From contig JAJFLA010000003.1 of the NCBI GenBank assembly GCA_021772935.1, positions 25,989-89,988 on the forward strand: a stretch of 64,000 bases of DNA, in the 5' to 3' direction. The translations under genes and the position numbers were made by a program. Within the stretch, counting starts at the first letter, position 1. Every line of letters starts with the position of its first letter. Of this stretch, positions 30,998-39,300 are shown one piece after another. This DNA comes from Gammaproteobacteria bacterium. Its GTDB lineage: Bacteria; Pseudomonadota; Gammaproteobacteria; Xanthomonadales; SZUA-36. A model generated the notes under the pieces. It did not search any database. It was not told where the DNA came from and saw only the letters and a program-made list of their open reading frames with translations.

Positions 30998-31414
30998 ATG
31001 AAAACCAACAAATTGGACCACCTGTGTATAGCGGTCAAAAACCTGCAAGAAGCACGAAAAATTTGGGAGCCTATCCTCGGCAAAACAGAACCCGACGATG
31101 CTTATGTCGATGAGTCCGAGAAAATCCGGGTTGCACGTTACTGGCTTGACGGGGTCGGATTTGAGTTGATGGAATCCACATCGCCTGATGGGGATGTTGC
31201 GAAATTTATCCAAAAACGTGGGGAAGGCGTTATGCTAATCAGCTTCAACGTAGACAATACCCGCGAAGCCATGGTGGAACTAAAAGAAAAAGATTATCCC
31301 TTTATCGGCGACGCCCGCCAGTTCCGGGATTGTGAGTTCGCTTTTCTCCACCCAAAAAAAATGAACGGCGTGTTGCTGGAATTAATTGACGATAAAGATA
31401 AAATGGGCAGATAG
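30998..31414 (+). CDS. VOC-fold protein related to methylmalonyl-CoA epimerase
   Basis: A 138-residue protein of the vicinal-oxygen-chelate superfamily, closest in pattern to methylmalonyl-CoA epimerase, which equilibrates the 2-epimers of a malonyl-CoA derivative for a B12 mutase. LDHLCIAV (His8), AKFIQKRGEG and GVLLELIDD (Glu129) match the epimerase. However, the segment normally GIHHIAFEV reads GVMLISFNV: the metal-binding histidine pair is Met79-Leu80. Either the metal site is remodelled or the protein has another role. GGGAGTAGGGCG precedes the ATG. It closes the operon; the next gene lies 270 bases away behind a repeat remnant. Confidence 0.85.
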   Translation: MKTNKLDHLCIAVKNLQEARKIWEPILGKTEPDDAYVDESEKIRVARYWLDGVGFELMESTSPDGDVAKFIQKRGEGVMLISFNVDNTREAMVELKEKDYPFIGDARQFRDCEFAFLHPKKMNGVLLELIDDKDKMGR

Positions 31415-31684
31415 GGCGGCAAGTTGCAGTTGAAGAGTGTGGCTGGACTGGAATAGAGGAAAATTAACTGTGGGTTTTTTGGAACAGGGATTAAGTCCGT
31501 CCTGAAATTTGTTTTATATCAGTGAAGACGTCATCTGGGATGACTGTCTATCTGCGTTAGTTGATATTCAATAATTAAGGAACCTCTGATCTATTCATGA
31601 AATCGTATTTTGCGTTCAAAATGTTGCCGCCTCTGGAATAACTTCTTTTTACGCACCGTAATTTATTTTTTGAAAGGATAAAAC
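31415..31684. other. Gene-free 270-bp spacer
   Basis: No credible reading frame. Contains the half repeat at 31575-31631 and an AT-rich leader ending in GAAAGGATAAAAC, the ribosome-binding region of the Rieske gene. The spacing suggests that the Rieske gene has its own promoter; no clear -35/-10 pair was identified. Confidence 0.5.
31575..31631 (+). repeat. Half copy of a dispersed MITE-like repeat
   Basis: Starts TTAAGGAACCTCTGATC and continues through ATTCATGAA, TTGCGT and CAAAAT blocks that recur in the same order at 62303-62360. A shorter inverted copy lies at 39136-39159. Only one end of the element is present here. Confidence 0.65.
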
Positions 31685-32719
31685 ATGTTTTTACTCAATG
31701 CATGGTATGTCGCCTGTACGCCCGATGAGATCAAAGAGAAGCCACTTGGTCGCACTATCTGTGATCAGCGCATTTGTTTTTACCGAGGCGTTAAGGGTCA
31801 GGTGGCTGCGGTTGAAGACTTTTGCCCACACCGGGGTGCTCCCTTGTCGCTAGGCACAGTGAAAGAGGGCAAGCTGGTTTGTGGCTATCACGGGCTGCAA
31901 ATGGGCTGCGATGGCAAAACAATTGCCATGCCGGCGCAACGGGTAAAAGCATTCCCCGCTATTCGTAGCTACGCTGTAATGGAGCGCTATGGGTATATTT
32001 GGGTTTGGCCAGGTGATGCTGGCCAGGCTAATTTCAAAGACATCCCCAAACCAAGCTGGGCAGGTCGTGATGATTGGTCTTTCGGTGGTGGCATGTTTCA
32101 CTTCAAGTGCGACTACCGCCTATTGATCGATAATCTGATGGATCTGAGCCATGAAACCTATGTGCACAGCACCAGTATTGGTCAGCAGGAGATTGATGAA
32201 GCCGTGCCTGAAACGGTCGTGCAAGATGACATTGTCACCACTACACGTCATATGTTCAACATTGAAGCACCGCCATTTTGGAAAGATGCAATGCTTAGCA
32301 ACAAGCTGGACCCTGTAGCCAAAATCGATCGCTGGCAAATATGTCGTTTTGAAGCTCCAAGTAATGTGATGATTGATGTGGGCGTGGCACTTGAAGGCTG
32401 TGGCGCGTTCGATGCATCAGCAGACAAAAAAGTCTCCAGTATTGTGGTCGACTTCATCACACCTGAGACGGGTACTTCATGTTGGTATTTTTGGGGAATG
32501 GCTCGTCATTTCCAGGTGGATGATGTGGCTTTGACCCAATCAATCCGTGAAGGCCAACAATCCATTTTTGAAGAAGACCGCGAAGTGCTGGAACGTCAAC
32601 AACAAAACCTGCTGTTGCAACCAGAGCGTAAACTATTGAAGTTGAATATTGACTCAGGTGGCGTACACGCGCGGCGCATTATCGATCGTTTGTGTAAAAA
32701 GGAAACTACGCATGAATAA
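31685..32719 (+). CDS. Rieske non-heme iron aromatic oxygenase, VanA-like
   Basis: A 344-residue oxygenase resembling the VanA type of vanillate O-demethylase. Rieske [2Fe-2S] ligands are Cys47, His49, Cys66 and His69 (C-x-H ... C-x2-H). The mononuclear iron site is Asp153-x2-His156-x4-His161 plus a likely third ligand in EEDREV. It would use O2 and reducing equivalents to hydroxylate or O-/N-demethylate its substrate. No dedicated ferredoxin reductase (VanB type) is encoded in the window, so electrons must come from elsewhere. GAAAGGATAAAAC precedes the ATG. It may serve the upstream operon, but the 270-bp gap makes this uncertain. It converges with the kinase gene, leaving 17 bases between stops. 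Confidence 0.9.
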   Translation: MFLLNAWYVACTPDEIKEKPLGRTICDQRICFYRGVKGQVAAVEDFCPHRGAPLSLGTVKEGKLVCGYHGLQMGCDGKTIAMPAQRVKAFPAIRSYAVMERYGYIWVWPGDAGQANFKDIPKPSWAGRDDWSFGGGMFHFKCDYRLLIDNLMDLSHETYVHSTSIGQQEIDEAVPETVVQDDIVTTTRHMFNIEAPPFWKDAMLSNKLDPVAKIDRWQICRFEAPSNVMIDVGVALEGCGAFDASADKKVSSIVVDFITPETGTSCWYFWGMARHFQVDDVALTQSIREGQQSIFEEDREVLERQQQNLLLQPERKLLKLNIDSGGVHARRIIDRLCKKETTHE

Positions 32720-32736
32720 CCGTTGTGAACTCAGCG

Positions 32737-35700
32737 TCAAGAAGATTCTTGATGCTCTGATTTCAATAACCATTTGGCTATCGTGGCATACAGCTTATCC
32801 GGTTCCACCGGCTTACTAACAATTTCAACCATACCGGCCGCAAAGCAGGCCTTACGATCTTCTTCAAATACATTAGCGGTCATTGCCAGGATCGGTATAC
32901 CACTGTTATGGGCTGCAGTTTTATCGCCGGATTCAGCCATGGAGCGAATTTGACGTGTCGCCTCCAGCCCATCACATTCCGGCATCTGGATATCCATCAG
33001 CACCAGGTCATAGGGGTTGGCACGCACCTTTTCCAACGCCACAAGGCCGTTTTCCGCAGTATCTACCAGCAAGCCCACACGGGTTAAAACCGCCACTGCA
33101 ACTTCGCAGTTTATCGCATTGTCCTCAACCAGCAGAATGCGAATATTATGGACGCGGGAACTCAAATAGGCCCTGGCATCCACAGTTTCTTCAGCAGACT
33201 TATCATCCTCGACAGCATGACCGCGCCCCAACCAGGCGGTAAACCAGAATGTACTTCCTTTACCTGGTTCGCTTTCAGCACCCGCCTCACCAGACATAAG
33301 TTCGGCGATACGTCGCGTAATGGTTAATCCCAGGCCCGTGCCGCCATATTTGCGTGTTGTGGATGCATCAGCCTGCTCAAACGCTTGAAATAGCTCACCC
33401 AGCTTGTCTGAAGCGATTCCGATTCCGGTATCGTGAACTTCGAATCGCATCAGTAACCGCTCTTCTTTTTCTTCCACCTTTACCGCCCGTAAGGTAATCG
33501 TGCCTTGATCGGAAAACTTGACGGCATTGCTGGCATAGTTGAGCAAGGCCTGGCGCAATCGGGTTGAATCTCCGTTCAGCCATGCAGGTACATCGCCTAA
33601 TTCTACTTCCAGGCTCAAGCCCTTAGCCAGAGTTTGCTCCTGTAACATCGAGCCAACCTGTTTGAAGAGCGCCTCCGTGCTGAAATTTGCATTTTCCAGC
33701 GACATCTTCCCAGCCTCGATCTTGGATATATCCAGAATATTATTGATGATGGATAGCAGGTGCCCAGCAGAGCGATCAATCTTTGACAAGCCCTGCGCCT
33801 GTTCAGGGTTTGGGCTGGCATGCTGAAGCAGGTGTGTGAGCCCGATGATGGCATTCATGGGTGTACGGATTTCATGGCTCATATTGGCTAGAAATTCGCT
33901 TTTAGCTTTGTTGGCGGTTTCCGCACGTAGTTGTGCCTCTGCCAACTCCTCAGTGCGTTGATCCACCAACTCTTCGAGATGATGGCGATGATTTTCGAGT
34001 TCAGCGGCGACACGTTTGCTTTCAGTGATATCGCTGTTAACGCCAATATAGTGGGTGATGGTGCCATCGGTCTGGCGCAGTGGTGCTATCAGCGCTGATA
34101 CAATAAATTCGCTACCGTCTTTACGCCTGTTGATGAATTCACCTTGCCAGGTTTGACCCTGTTTCAAGGTATGCCTTAAAGATTGGTAACTTTCTGCCGG
34201 TGTGTTACCTGATTGCAGGATACTGGGGTTTTTACCTATCAACTCTTGCTGGCTGTAACCTGTCCGTTCAAGGAAGGACTGATTGATGTATTCAATCTCT
34301 GAGTCAAGATTGGTGATGACAATACTTTCCGGGCTCTGTTCCACTGCTTGTGCCAGTTTTCGGAGCTGGACTGATGTGCGTTGCCGTTGCACAATTCGCC
34401 AGGTGTCATTGGCGATCAGCTGTACTGTTTCAACATCCAAGTCACTGTATTTTTGATTATTGTTGGCAACGCCCACTACGACAACGACTTTATTGTTTTC
34501 GATAACAGGTAGCATGATGATCCGCTTCAACTGCGGAAAGCCCGCGGGTGGTTCTGTAACACCGGGGTGACCGGGGTAGTCATTGATAAGTAATGGCTCT
34601 TGCTGATCCAGCACAGTAGTAAATATACTTGGCTTTACCACCGGGTGTGGGGTAGATGTGTCCGGGTGATAGGCTCCAAGTGTGCGTTTTGAGAATATAC
34701 TGACGTCTATATTTTGCTCGTCATCATTGATAATTTGAATAAATGAATGTCGACTGTTGCTAAGTTCCTCCATGATTTCAAGACTACACTGGATAAAGTT
34801 CGTTTCATCCATAGACTCAGCAGCACCGGGTAGCCCAAGTAATGCTTCGGCACGACGGGCCTGGAACTCGCTGAATTCCTCGTGACGCTTTCGCTCCGTA
34901 ATATCACGGGCAATGCTCAATACACCGATAAGTGTTCCAGCATGGGTGTACATTGGCGCTTTAATGATTTCTACCAGTTCTTTATGTCCGTCATCAGCAT
35001 AGGTGATCTCTTCCTGATTGATAGTGGGTCTGCCACTAGCCATCGCAAATTTGTCATTTTCACAGGATTCAGCGGCTAGTTCTCTGGGAAAAAGATCATA
35101 ATCTGTTTTACCTTTGACTTTACTCTCTTCGGTGTCTATCAAACGCTCGAATTCCCGGTTGCAGCCGATGTAAACACCATCGGTATCTTTTAGCCACATG
35201 GGGTCTGGAAGTGTGTTGGTGACCGCACGTAGATGTGCATCCCTGTCACGTAATGTGATCTCGGTCCGTTTGAAATCTGTGATATCCATGACCGTGCAAA
35301 GCAGGGTGTTGGCTACACCATTGGCATCGACCATTACCTGTGCACGGGTTTGAATCCAGCGCAGCTTGCCATCAGGGAGCACAATGCGATGATCAAATTT
35401 AACGGTTTCTTTTTTATCCAGGGCACTTTGCAATAACTGCTTTACCCACTCCTGGTCTTCGGTATGGATAGCCTTTTCGAATACATCATATGTGGGTTGA
35501 AGCGAGTTATCCTGCAGACCAAAAAGGGCCAGGAACTCAGCAGACATGAACAAGCTGTTAGAATGCAAATCCCGACTGAAAAAGCCCAGCTCTGCGACAC
35601 TCTGCGCCAGCACCAGGTGATTCTCGTTGAGTTGCAACTCTGATGATTCACTTTCTTCGAAGACAGTGCCAACTCGTTCCAGCAGTTGTTTTTTCCACCG

Positions 35701-35829
35701 CTCAACCTGTTCGTGCCGCAGATCGAACTGCTGGCATAGTTCCGAGGTTGTTTTGTCACCTTTTACAGCCGCCAGGGCGACTTCAGATTTAAATTTTGGT
35801 GAGTAATTTGGGTGCGATTCTTTTAGCAT
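32737..35829 (-). CDS. Hybrid histidine kinase with N-terminal transposase-type HTH
   Basis: About 1030 residues, no transmembrane segment evident, so probably cytosolic. Order: residues 9-57 resemble the OrfA/HTH_Tnp_1 domain of IS3-family transposases ([19 protein letters not shown], later [10 protein letters not shown]); PAS about 75-195; PAS about 205-320; GAF about 325-485; PAS about 495-610; a coiled stretch; HisKA with phospho-acceptor His652 in [11 protein letters not shown]; HATPase with DTGIGI and GGTGLGL; a receiver with Asp946 in LMDIQMP. The kinase core is complete. The HTH is in frame with no stop or shift. No cognate response regulator is adjacent. The ATG at 35829 is preferred; a TTG two codons upstream (35835) is possible. 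It may sense a small ligand or redox state. Confidence 0.92.
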   Translation of the reverse strand: MLKESHPNYSPKFKSEVALAAVKGDKTTSELCQQFDLRHEQVERWKKQLLERVGTVFEESESSELQLNENHLVLAQSVAELGFFSRDLHSNSLFMSAEFLALFGLQDNSLQPTYDVFEKAIHTEDQEWVKQLLQSALDKKETVKFDHRIVLPDGKLRWIQTRAQVMVDANGVANTLLCTVMDITDFKRTEITLRDRDAHLRAVTNTLPDPMWLKDTDGVYIGCNREFERLIDTEESKVKGKTDYDLFPRELAAESCENDKFAMASGRPTINQEEITYADDGHKELVEIIKAPMYTHAGTLIGVLSIARDITERKRHEEFSEFQARRAEALLGLPGAAESMDETNFIQCSLEIMEELSNSRHSFIQIINDDEQNIDVSIFSKRTLGAYHPDTSTPHPVVKPSIFTTVLDQQEPLLINDYPGHPGVTEPPAGFPQLKRIIMLPVIENNKVVVVVGVANNNQKYSDLDVETVQLIANDTWRIVQRQRTSVQLRKLAQAVEQSPESIVITNLDSEIEYINQSFLERTGYSQQELIGKNPSILQSGNTPAESYQSLRHTLKQGQTWQGEFINRRKDGSEFIVSALIAPLRQTDGTITHYIGVNSDITESKRVAAELENHRHHLEELVDQRTEELAEAQLRAETANKAKSEFLANMSHEIRTPMNAIIGLTHLLQHASPNPEQAQGLSKIDRSAGHLLSIINNILDISKIEAGKMSLENANFSTEALFKQVGSMLQEQTLAKGLSLEVELGDVPAWLNGDSTRLRQALLNYASNAVKFSDQGTITLRAVKVEEKEERLLMRFEVHDTGIGIASDKLGELFQAFEQADASTTRKYGGTGLGLTITRRIAELMSGEAGAESEPGKGSTFWFTAWLGRGHAVEDDKSAEETVDARAYLSSRVHNIRILLVEDNAINCEVAVAVLTRVGLLVDTAENGLVALEKVRANPYDLVLMDIQMPECDGLEATRQIRSMAESGDKTAAHNSGIPILAMTANVFEEDRKACFAAGMVEIVSKPVEPDKLYATIAKWLLKSEHQESS

Positions 35830-35924
35830 GTTCAATTCTTGTTATTGTTGTTTTAAACTTAGTTCAACTCAGTTTTGAAATCCAATCAATGACCTTGTTT
35901 GAGTTCCCCATACAATTCGTTGTG

Positions 35925-36791
35925 CTAGCTTGTTCCATCTTCCTCAAAGTAGAACATGCTGATTCCAGCAGTGATTTGTTCATTGCTGACAGAATCCCGT
36001 TCATAGGGTCTGATTAATTCTCTCGCTTTCTCATCCAGCTTTGATAGAAACTGTCGGGTCATTTCCCTTAATTGCTCTCGGTCTTCTTTACTCAGGCGAT
36101 TGGTCCAACAACCCCGTTGATAAAAGGCCCCGTCACCTTGTGCCGGCGCGAGTAAGTTATGCGTAATGGTATCCAGCAGGTTGCTGACCACCGCTAAACC
36201 AATTTTCAAGCTGGTTGTCTGGTCTGTTGATTCAAATGATGTGTACTGCGTATCAATTAATTGTACTTCGGTTCCATTCGCTACTACGGTGACTGAATTG
36301 CTCGCCACCAGATGTTGAAGGAAATATTCTACTGGTACGCCGCTGGTTGAAGTTGCCTCTTTGATGAGTGATTCAAAGCTGATACCAGATCCCTTTATCT
36401 TAAGTGTTTTTGGTTTGCCAGTTACTTGGTCTATGTAGGCTGAGCCACTTTCCCATAGATCCAAAACACAAGTTTCCGGTACGAGTTCACTTAAGAATGT
36501 TACATCTTGATAGAGTGGCATACTCAATGCAATATATGACCTGGTTTTCTTTATTGTCCGGGTGTCAACATCGGCCAACAACGCCAATTCAGCCAAAGCG
36601 ACATTTTGCTCCGGGCTCTCACGTTTCAATATGGCTTCAGCTTCTTCAATGAATATGACGCGGATTAGTTCCTGGATTTTTTTCAGCGATATTCTTCCAA
36701 TTAATAAACGAATCAGCTTTCGAAAAACCAGTTCGAAAGCCCGTATTAAAATTGAAAGCTCGCGCAAGGCAGGATCATTCATCGCAGCCAT
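35925..36791 (-). CDS. DUF6502-like protein of unknown function
   Basis: A 288-residue soluble protein resembling the uncharacterised DUF6502 family. The N-terminal 60 residues are helical and basic. A segment around residues 45-85 (FIEEAEAILK, later LADVDTRTIKKTR) looks like a winged-helix or HTH unit with an arginine- and lysine-rich recognition region. The middle has a LKIKGSGISFESLI block, and the C-terminus carries ISMFYFEED. No signal peptide, membrane segment or cysteine cluster. AAGGAGAT stands 8 bases before the ATG. It is read in the same direction as the downstream kinase (about 95 bp gap), so the two may be co-transcribed. Not recognised beyond the family level. Confidence 0.75.
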   Translation of the reverse strand: MAAMNDPALRELSILIRAFELVFRKLIRLLIGRISLKKIQELIRVIFIEEAEAILKRESPEQNVALAELALLADVDTRTIKKTRSYIALSMPLYQDVTFLSELVPETCVLDLWESGSAYIDQVTGKPKTLKIKGSGISFESLIKEATSTSGVPVEYFLQHLVASNSVTVVANGTEVQLIDTQYTSFESTDQTTSLKIGLAVVSNLLDTITHNLLAPAQGDGAFYQRGCWTNRLSKEDREQLREMTRQFLSKLDEKARELIRPYERDSVSNEQITAGISMFYFEEDGTS

Positions 36792-37121
36792 TGCTGTATC
36801 TCCTTGATTATACTACACATACATCCCTGACTTACTTTGCTGCAGCGGTTGACGCCCAGACAACTCAACAGATTAATGCTTTGTCTTCCGTTTTACAAAC
36901 GATTGCACCACCACTTTTGCGCTACCGACTGCTTTTCGAGTGTGCACCACAAACGGCAAAAAACATGACAACCTTTGCTTTTCCGCCAGATAGAGGCATT
37001 GAGAAAGGGTAGCGAACAGGGCTGTCACAGCCCTGTGATTATGGATTGTCGGTGATATCACTCTTTGGCTGGTGCCCACCATGATCGCCGAGCGAACCCC
37101 GATATTTTTTTGTGCACAAAA
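36792..37121. other. 330-bp gene-free stretch
   Basis: Lies between the stop of the MIP18-type gene and the start of the DUF6502-like gene, both on the minus strand. It holds one dyad (37016-37036) and the leader of the DUF6502-like gene. Short frames across it show no family pattern. Confidence 0.6.
37016..37036. other. Hyphenated dyad, 10-bp arms
   Basis: ACAGGGCTGT, one base, then ACAGCCCTGT. It lies about 85 bases after the MIP18-type gene. There is no T-run on either side, so it is not a classical terminator; it could be an operator for the DUF6502-kinase unit or an RNA hairpin. Mirror copy at 977-997. Confidence 0.45.
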
Positions 37122-37484
37122 TCAAAACATCCCTAACTCAAGCCGTGCGGCCTCGGTCATATATTCAGGTTTCCAGAATGGTTCCCAGGTCAAGTCAATC
37201 TCAACCTCCGTCACACCGTCAACCCGCATAATTGCGGTCTTTATCCACTCCGGAATTTCATCGGCCACCGGGCAAGCCGGAGCGGTCAATGTCATGATCA
37301 CCAAAACAACACCATCATCAGAGAAACGTAAATCGTAGATCAATCCGAGGTCGAAGATACTGACCGGAATTTCTGGATCAAACACGGTGCGTAGTTCTTC
37401 GATCACCTGCGGTTCGAGTGGCGAATCAGCTGTGCCCTCAAGATAGGGAACCAGTAGTTCTTCGTAATTAATCTCAGTTGTCAT
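37122..37484 (-). CDS. MIP18/DUF59-family Fe-S cluster assembly protein
   Basis: A 120-residue protein with a DUF59 (MIP18) core at about residues 22-100, as in SufT, PaaD and YitW. These proteins help insert or deliver Fe-S clusters. The hallmark block is present: EELRTVFDPEIPVSIFDLGLIYDL, discussed here by its DPEIPVSIFDLGLIYD core, then LTAPACP with the conserved cysteine, and a C-terminal WEPFWKPEYMTEAAR tail typical of the bacterial SUF-associated subtype. No suf or isc genes adjoin. It is transcribed divergently from GNAT-Rrf2; Rrf2 regulators often govern Fe-S genes, so a functional link is plausible but inferred. Confidence 0.87.
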   Translation of the reverse strand: MTTEINYEELLVPYLEGTADSPLEPQVIEELRTVFDPEIPVSIFDLGLIYDLRFSDDGVVLVIMTLTAPACPVADEIPEWIKTAIMRVDGVTEVEIDLTWEPFWKPEYMTEAARLELGMF

Positions 37485-37526
37485 AAGTTGTCTGAACCTG
37501 AAAATCCGTTAAATCAATAAAATGGT

Positions 37527-37556
37527 ACTATAATATGCAATTAGTCTTAAAGCCAA
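37527..37556 (-). promoter_or_regulatory. Candidate sigma-70 promoter of the MIP18-type gene
   Basis: On the minus strand TTGGCT (37551-37556), an 18-base spacer, then TATAGT (37527-37532), about 43 bases before the start codon. The 100-bp divergent spacer must also hold the GNAT promoter. Mirror copy at 457-486. Weak evidence from consensus only. Confidence 0.35.
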
Positions 37557-37584
37557 GTGATACAACAGTTTTAAAAGAAATCAG

Positions 37585-38049
37585 ATGAATATAACAGAAC
37601 CTGAAAAGACCATTCCAAACGTTCATATCCGCAAGGCGATAGAGACCGATTTGCCCGCTATCATGACCTTTGATGAGCGTAGCAATAAAGATCTTAATCC
37701 GCATTATTGGCAAGAGATGTTCAACCGTTATGGTGACGACCATGACAAGCAGCTTTTTCTGGTATGTGAAAATGGTGCTGAAATTGTCGGCTTCATCATT
37801 GGCGAAGTACGTGACTGGGAATTTGGTTCCAGCCCCTGCGGCTGGGTATTTGCCTTGGGTGTTCGGCCAGATGTCAGGCTGGGTGGTGTGGCAACACAGC
37901 TGTACACCGTGATGTGTGAATTTTTTAGCCAGGCAGGTGTAGACAAAGTACGTACGATGGTTGCGCGGCAGAACAATGATTTTCACTCTTTTTATCGCAG
38001 TGAAGGCATGATGGCTGGGCCTTACATTCAGCTGGAAAAAGACCTGTGA
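37585..38049 (+). CDS. GNAT-family N-acetyltransferase
   Basis: A 154-residue protein with the single-domain GNAT fold, which transfers acetyl from acetyl-CoA to an amine. The acetyl-CoA loop is VRPDVRLGGVATQLY (about residues 91-105), a variant of the usual RxxGxG/A. The fold starts at HIRKAIETDL and ends in FYRSEGM, a typical beta6-7 GNAT sequence. The substrate is unknown. The gene crosses the palindrome boundary at 38012, which shows that the right arm is joined to authentic flanking DNA. The stop overlaps the GTG start of the Rrf2 gene (GTGA), so the two are translationally coupled. Confidence 0.85.
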   Translation: MNITEPEKTIPNVHIRKAIETDLPAIMTFDERSNKDLNPHYWQEMFNRYGDDHDKQLFLVCENGAEIVGFIIGEVRDWEFGSSPCGWVFALGVRPDVRLGGVATQLYTVMCEFFSQAGVDKVRTMVARQNNDFHSFYRSEGMMAGPYIQLEKDL

Positions 38050-38468
38050 AACTTCAGCAATCCACTATCCTGGGCCTCTATGCGGTTCTGGAGCTGGCAA
38101 AGGCAGAAGGTGAGCAGCTATCCACGGCTGATATCGCGGCTAAATTTGATGTATCCATCAATCACCTGGCAAAAGTTTTGCGAATTCTCGTTAGGGCAGG
38201 GCATTTACAGGCAGCACGCGGCGCGGGTGGTGGTTATCGTTTCTCCGGCAACATCAAACGTACCACCCTGATGGATGTGATCGAGTTGTTCGAACCCGTG
38301 TCGATTGAGGGTTTCGAAAACCCTGATTTACCACAGGCTACTGATGTGGAAGCCGGGCTCGCAATCGCGCTGATTGAAATAAGTGAAATGATGCAGGCGA
38401 CGCTGCAATCAATAACGCTCAGAACCATGCTCAAGATGATGCAAAGAGACGTTGCCAATATCCCTTAA
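38046..38468 (+). CDS. Rrf2-family transcriptional regulator without cluster cysteines
   Basis: A 140-residue winged-helix regulator of the Rrf2 family (IscR, NsrR, RirA relatives). The N-terminal domain has TADIAAKFDVSINHLAKVL as the HTH and GAGGGYRFSG as the wing. Sensing members hold an Fe-S cluster with three cysteines near residues 90-110; this protein contains no cysteine at all, so it cannot bind a cluster that way. The start is GTG, overlapping the acetyltransferase stop. It may regulate its own operon or the divergent MIP18-type gene. Confidence 0.9.
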   Translation: MKLQQSTILGLYAVLELAKAEGEQLSTADIAAKFDVSINHLAKVLRILVRAGHLQAARGAGGGYRFSGNIKRTTLMDVIELFEPVSIEGFENPDLPQATDVEAGLAIALIEISEMMQATLQSITLRTMLKMMQRDVANIP

Positions 38469-38615
38469 AACAGGCCATTTGCAAGGGAACAAATTCAATG
38501 AATTTTGTCAAGACGCATCGAAAGCGCCAAGAAGAGCAGATCCAAATGATGCTGACCATGTGGCTGTGTTTTATTTTAAAGACAGGATCATGGGCGGTGC
38601 CAGCACAAGTTGATT

Positions 38616-39035
38616 TCAAGCTTGGTCGTTGGGCTTGCCTCGTAACTGTTTCAAGCAGCCGCGTTTTTTCTTTGTTTCCAGGCGTTTTTGTTTAGCGACA
38701 CGGCTGGGTCGTGTTGGGATTCGTTTTCGAGGTGCTTGCAACGCGGGTATTACCAGTTCGAGCATTCTTGAAAGTGCTTCGGCACGGTTTTTATCCTGGC
38801 TGCGATGGTTCTGGGACTTGATGATGAGCACACCATCGCTCGTTATACGCTGATCAGGGGTCAGTAACAGACGTCGCTTGACGGCATCGGGTAGTGAGGA
38901 TGCTTCGATATCAAAACGCAGATGGATTGCTGAAGACACTTTGTTGACATTTTGCCCGCCTGGGCCTTGCGCACGGATAGCGCTGAATTCGATTTCAGTG
39001 TAGGGAATGCTGATCTGGTCGCTGATTTTGAGCAT
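38616..39035 (-). CDS. arfB: Alternative ribosome-rescue peptidyl-tRNA hydrolase ArfB
   Basis: A 139-residue ArfB (YaeJ) protein. It enters stalled ribosomes and hydrolyses peptidyl-tRNA. The GGQ motif is in RAQGPGGQNVNKVSS (about residues 20-34), followed by the RF1-like fold (TPDQRITSDGVLII). The C-terminal tail is lysine- and arginine-rich (RVAKQKRLETKKKR), the part that sits in the empty mRNA channel. The frame extends upstream to 39101, but family length and the MLKISDQISIP start place the true ATG at 39035. It stands alone between convergent and divergent neighbours. Confidence 0.93.
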   Translation of the reverse strand: MLKISDQISIPYTEIEFSAIRAQGPGGQNVNKVSSAIHLRFDIEASSLPDAVKRRLLLTPDQRITSDGVLIIKSQNHRSQDKNRAEALSRMLELVIPALQAPRKRIPTRPSRVAKQKRLETKKKRGCLKQLRGKPNDQA

Positions 39036-39135
39036 GGTAAAGATATTAGGTATCAAGTCTTGTCGTGATATACACCTTTGAAATAATACGATATCTAACA
39101 TTTAATTGTCGGTCTTGGTGAAATACCAGGATTTG

Positions 39136-39159
39136 ATGAATAGATCAGAGGTTTCTTAA
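39136..39159 (-). repeat. Short copy of the dispersed repeat
   Basis: Read on the minus strand: TTAAGAAACCTCTGATC then TATTCA, matching the termini at 31575 and 62303 with one change in the first 17 bases. It lies between arfB and the acyl-CoA synthetase. Confidence 0.6.
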
Positions 39160-39244
39160 TCTATTTCAGGTCAAACTAAAACGTCATTTTCATTTTAGTT
39201 TTAGGCACACACTCATCTGGATGTCCCTGTTGAACCTGTTTTGT

Positions 39245-39300
39245 CATTAAAGCGACACATTTAAATATAGTAAATAGTATTGTTATGTATCGCTTTAGTG
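39245..39300. promoter_or_regulatory. Candidate operator: imperfect 16-bp inverted repeat
   Basis: CATTAAAGCGACACAT (39245-39260) and the complement of CACTAAAGCGATACAT (39285-39300) match at 14 of 16 positions, around an AT-rich 24-base spacer. It lies 53-108 bases before the synthetase ATG, where a regulator would meet RNA polymerase. The regulator is not identified. A perfect 12-base palindrome TACCAGCTGGTA follows at 39315-39326. Confidence 0.5.

Larger units (their letters stand above)
19007..38012. repeat. Right arm of the 38-kb perfect palindrome (probable authentic copy)
   Basis: Reverse complement of 1-19006. This arm is continuous with unique DNA: the acetyltransferase gene at 37585-38049 crosses the arm boundary intact. 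It is therefore taken as the genomic copy. DNA that lies naturally upstream of 19007, including the promoter of the hyuA operon, is missing because the sequence folds back there. Confidence 0.97.

Noticed and set aside
37016-37036. Rho-independent terminator of the MIP18-type gene
   Set aside because: The dyad is strong but no T-run follows on the minus strand, and it lies about 85 bases beyond the stop.
1-38012. Composite transposon or phage inverted duplication
   Set aside because: No transposase, integrase or phage gene lies at the arm ends or centre; the centre is only a REP-like hairpin.
38498-38695. 65-codon plus-strand frame between the Rrf2 gene and arfB
   Set aside because: It overlaps the arfB 3' end by 80 bases, has no recognisable fold or clear conservation signal, and depends on a weak ribosome-binding site.
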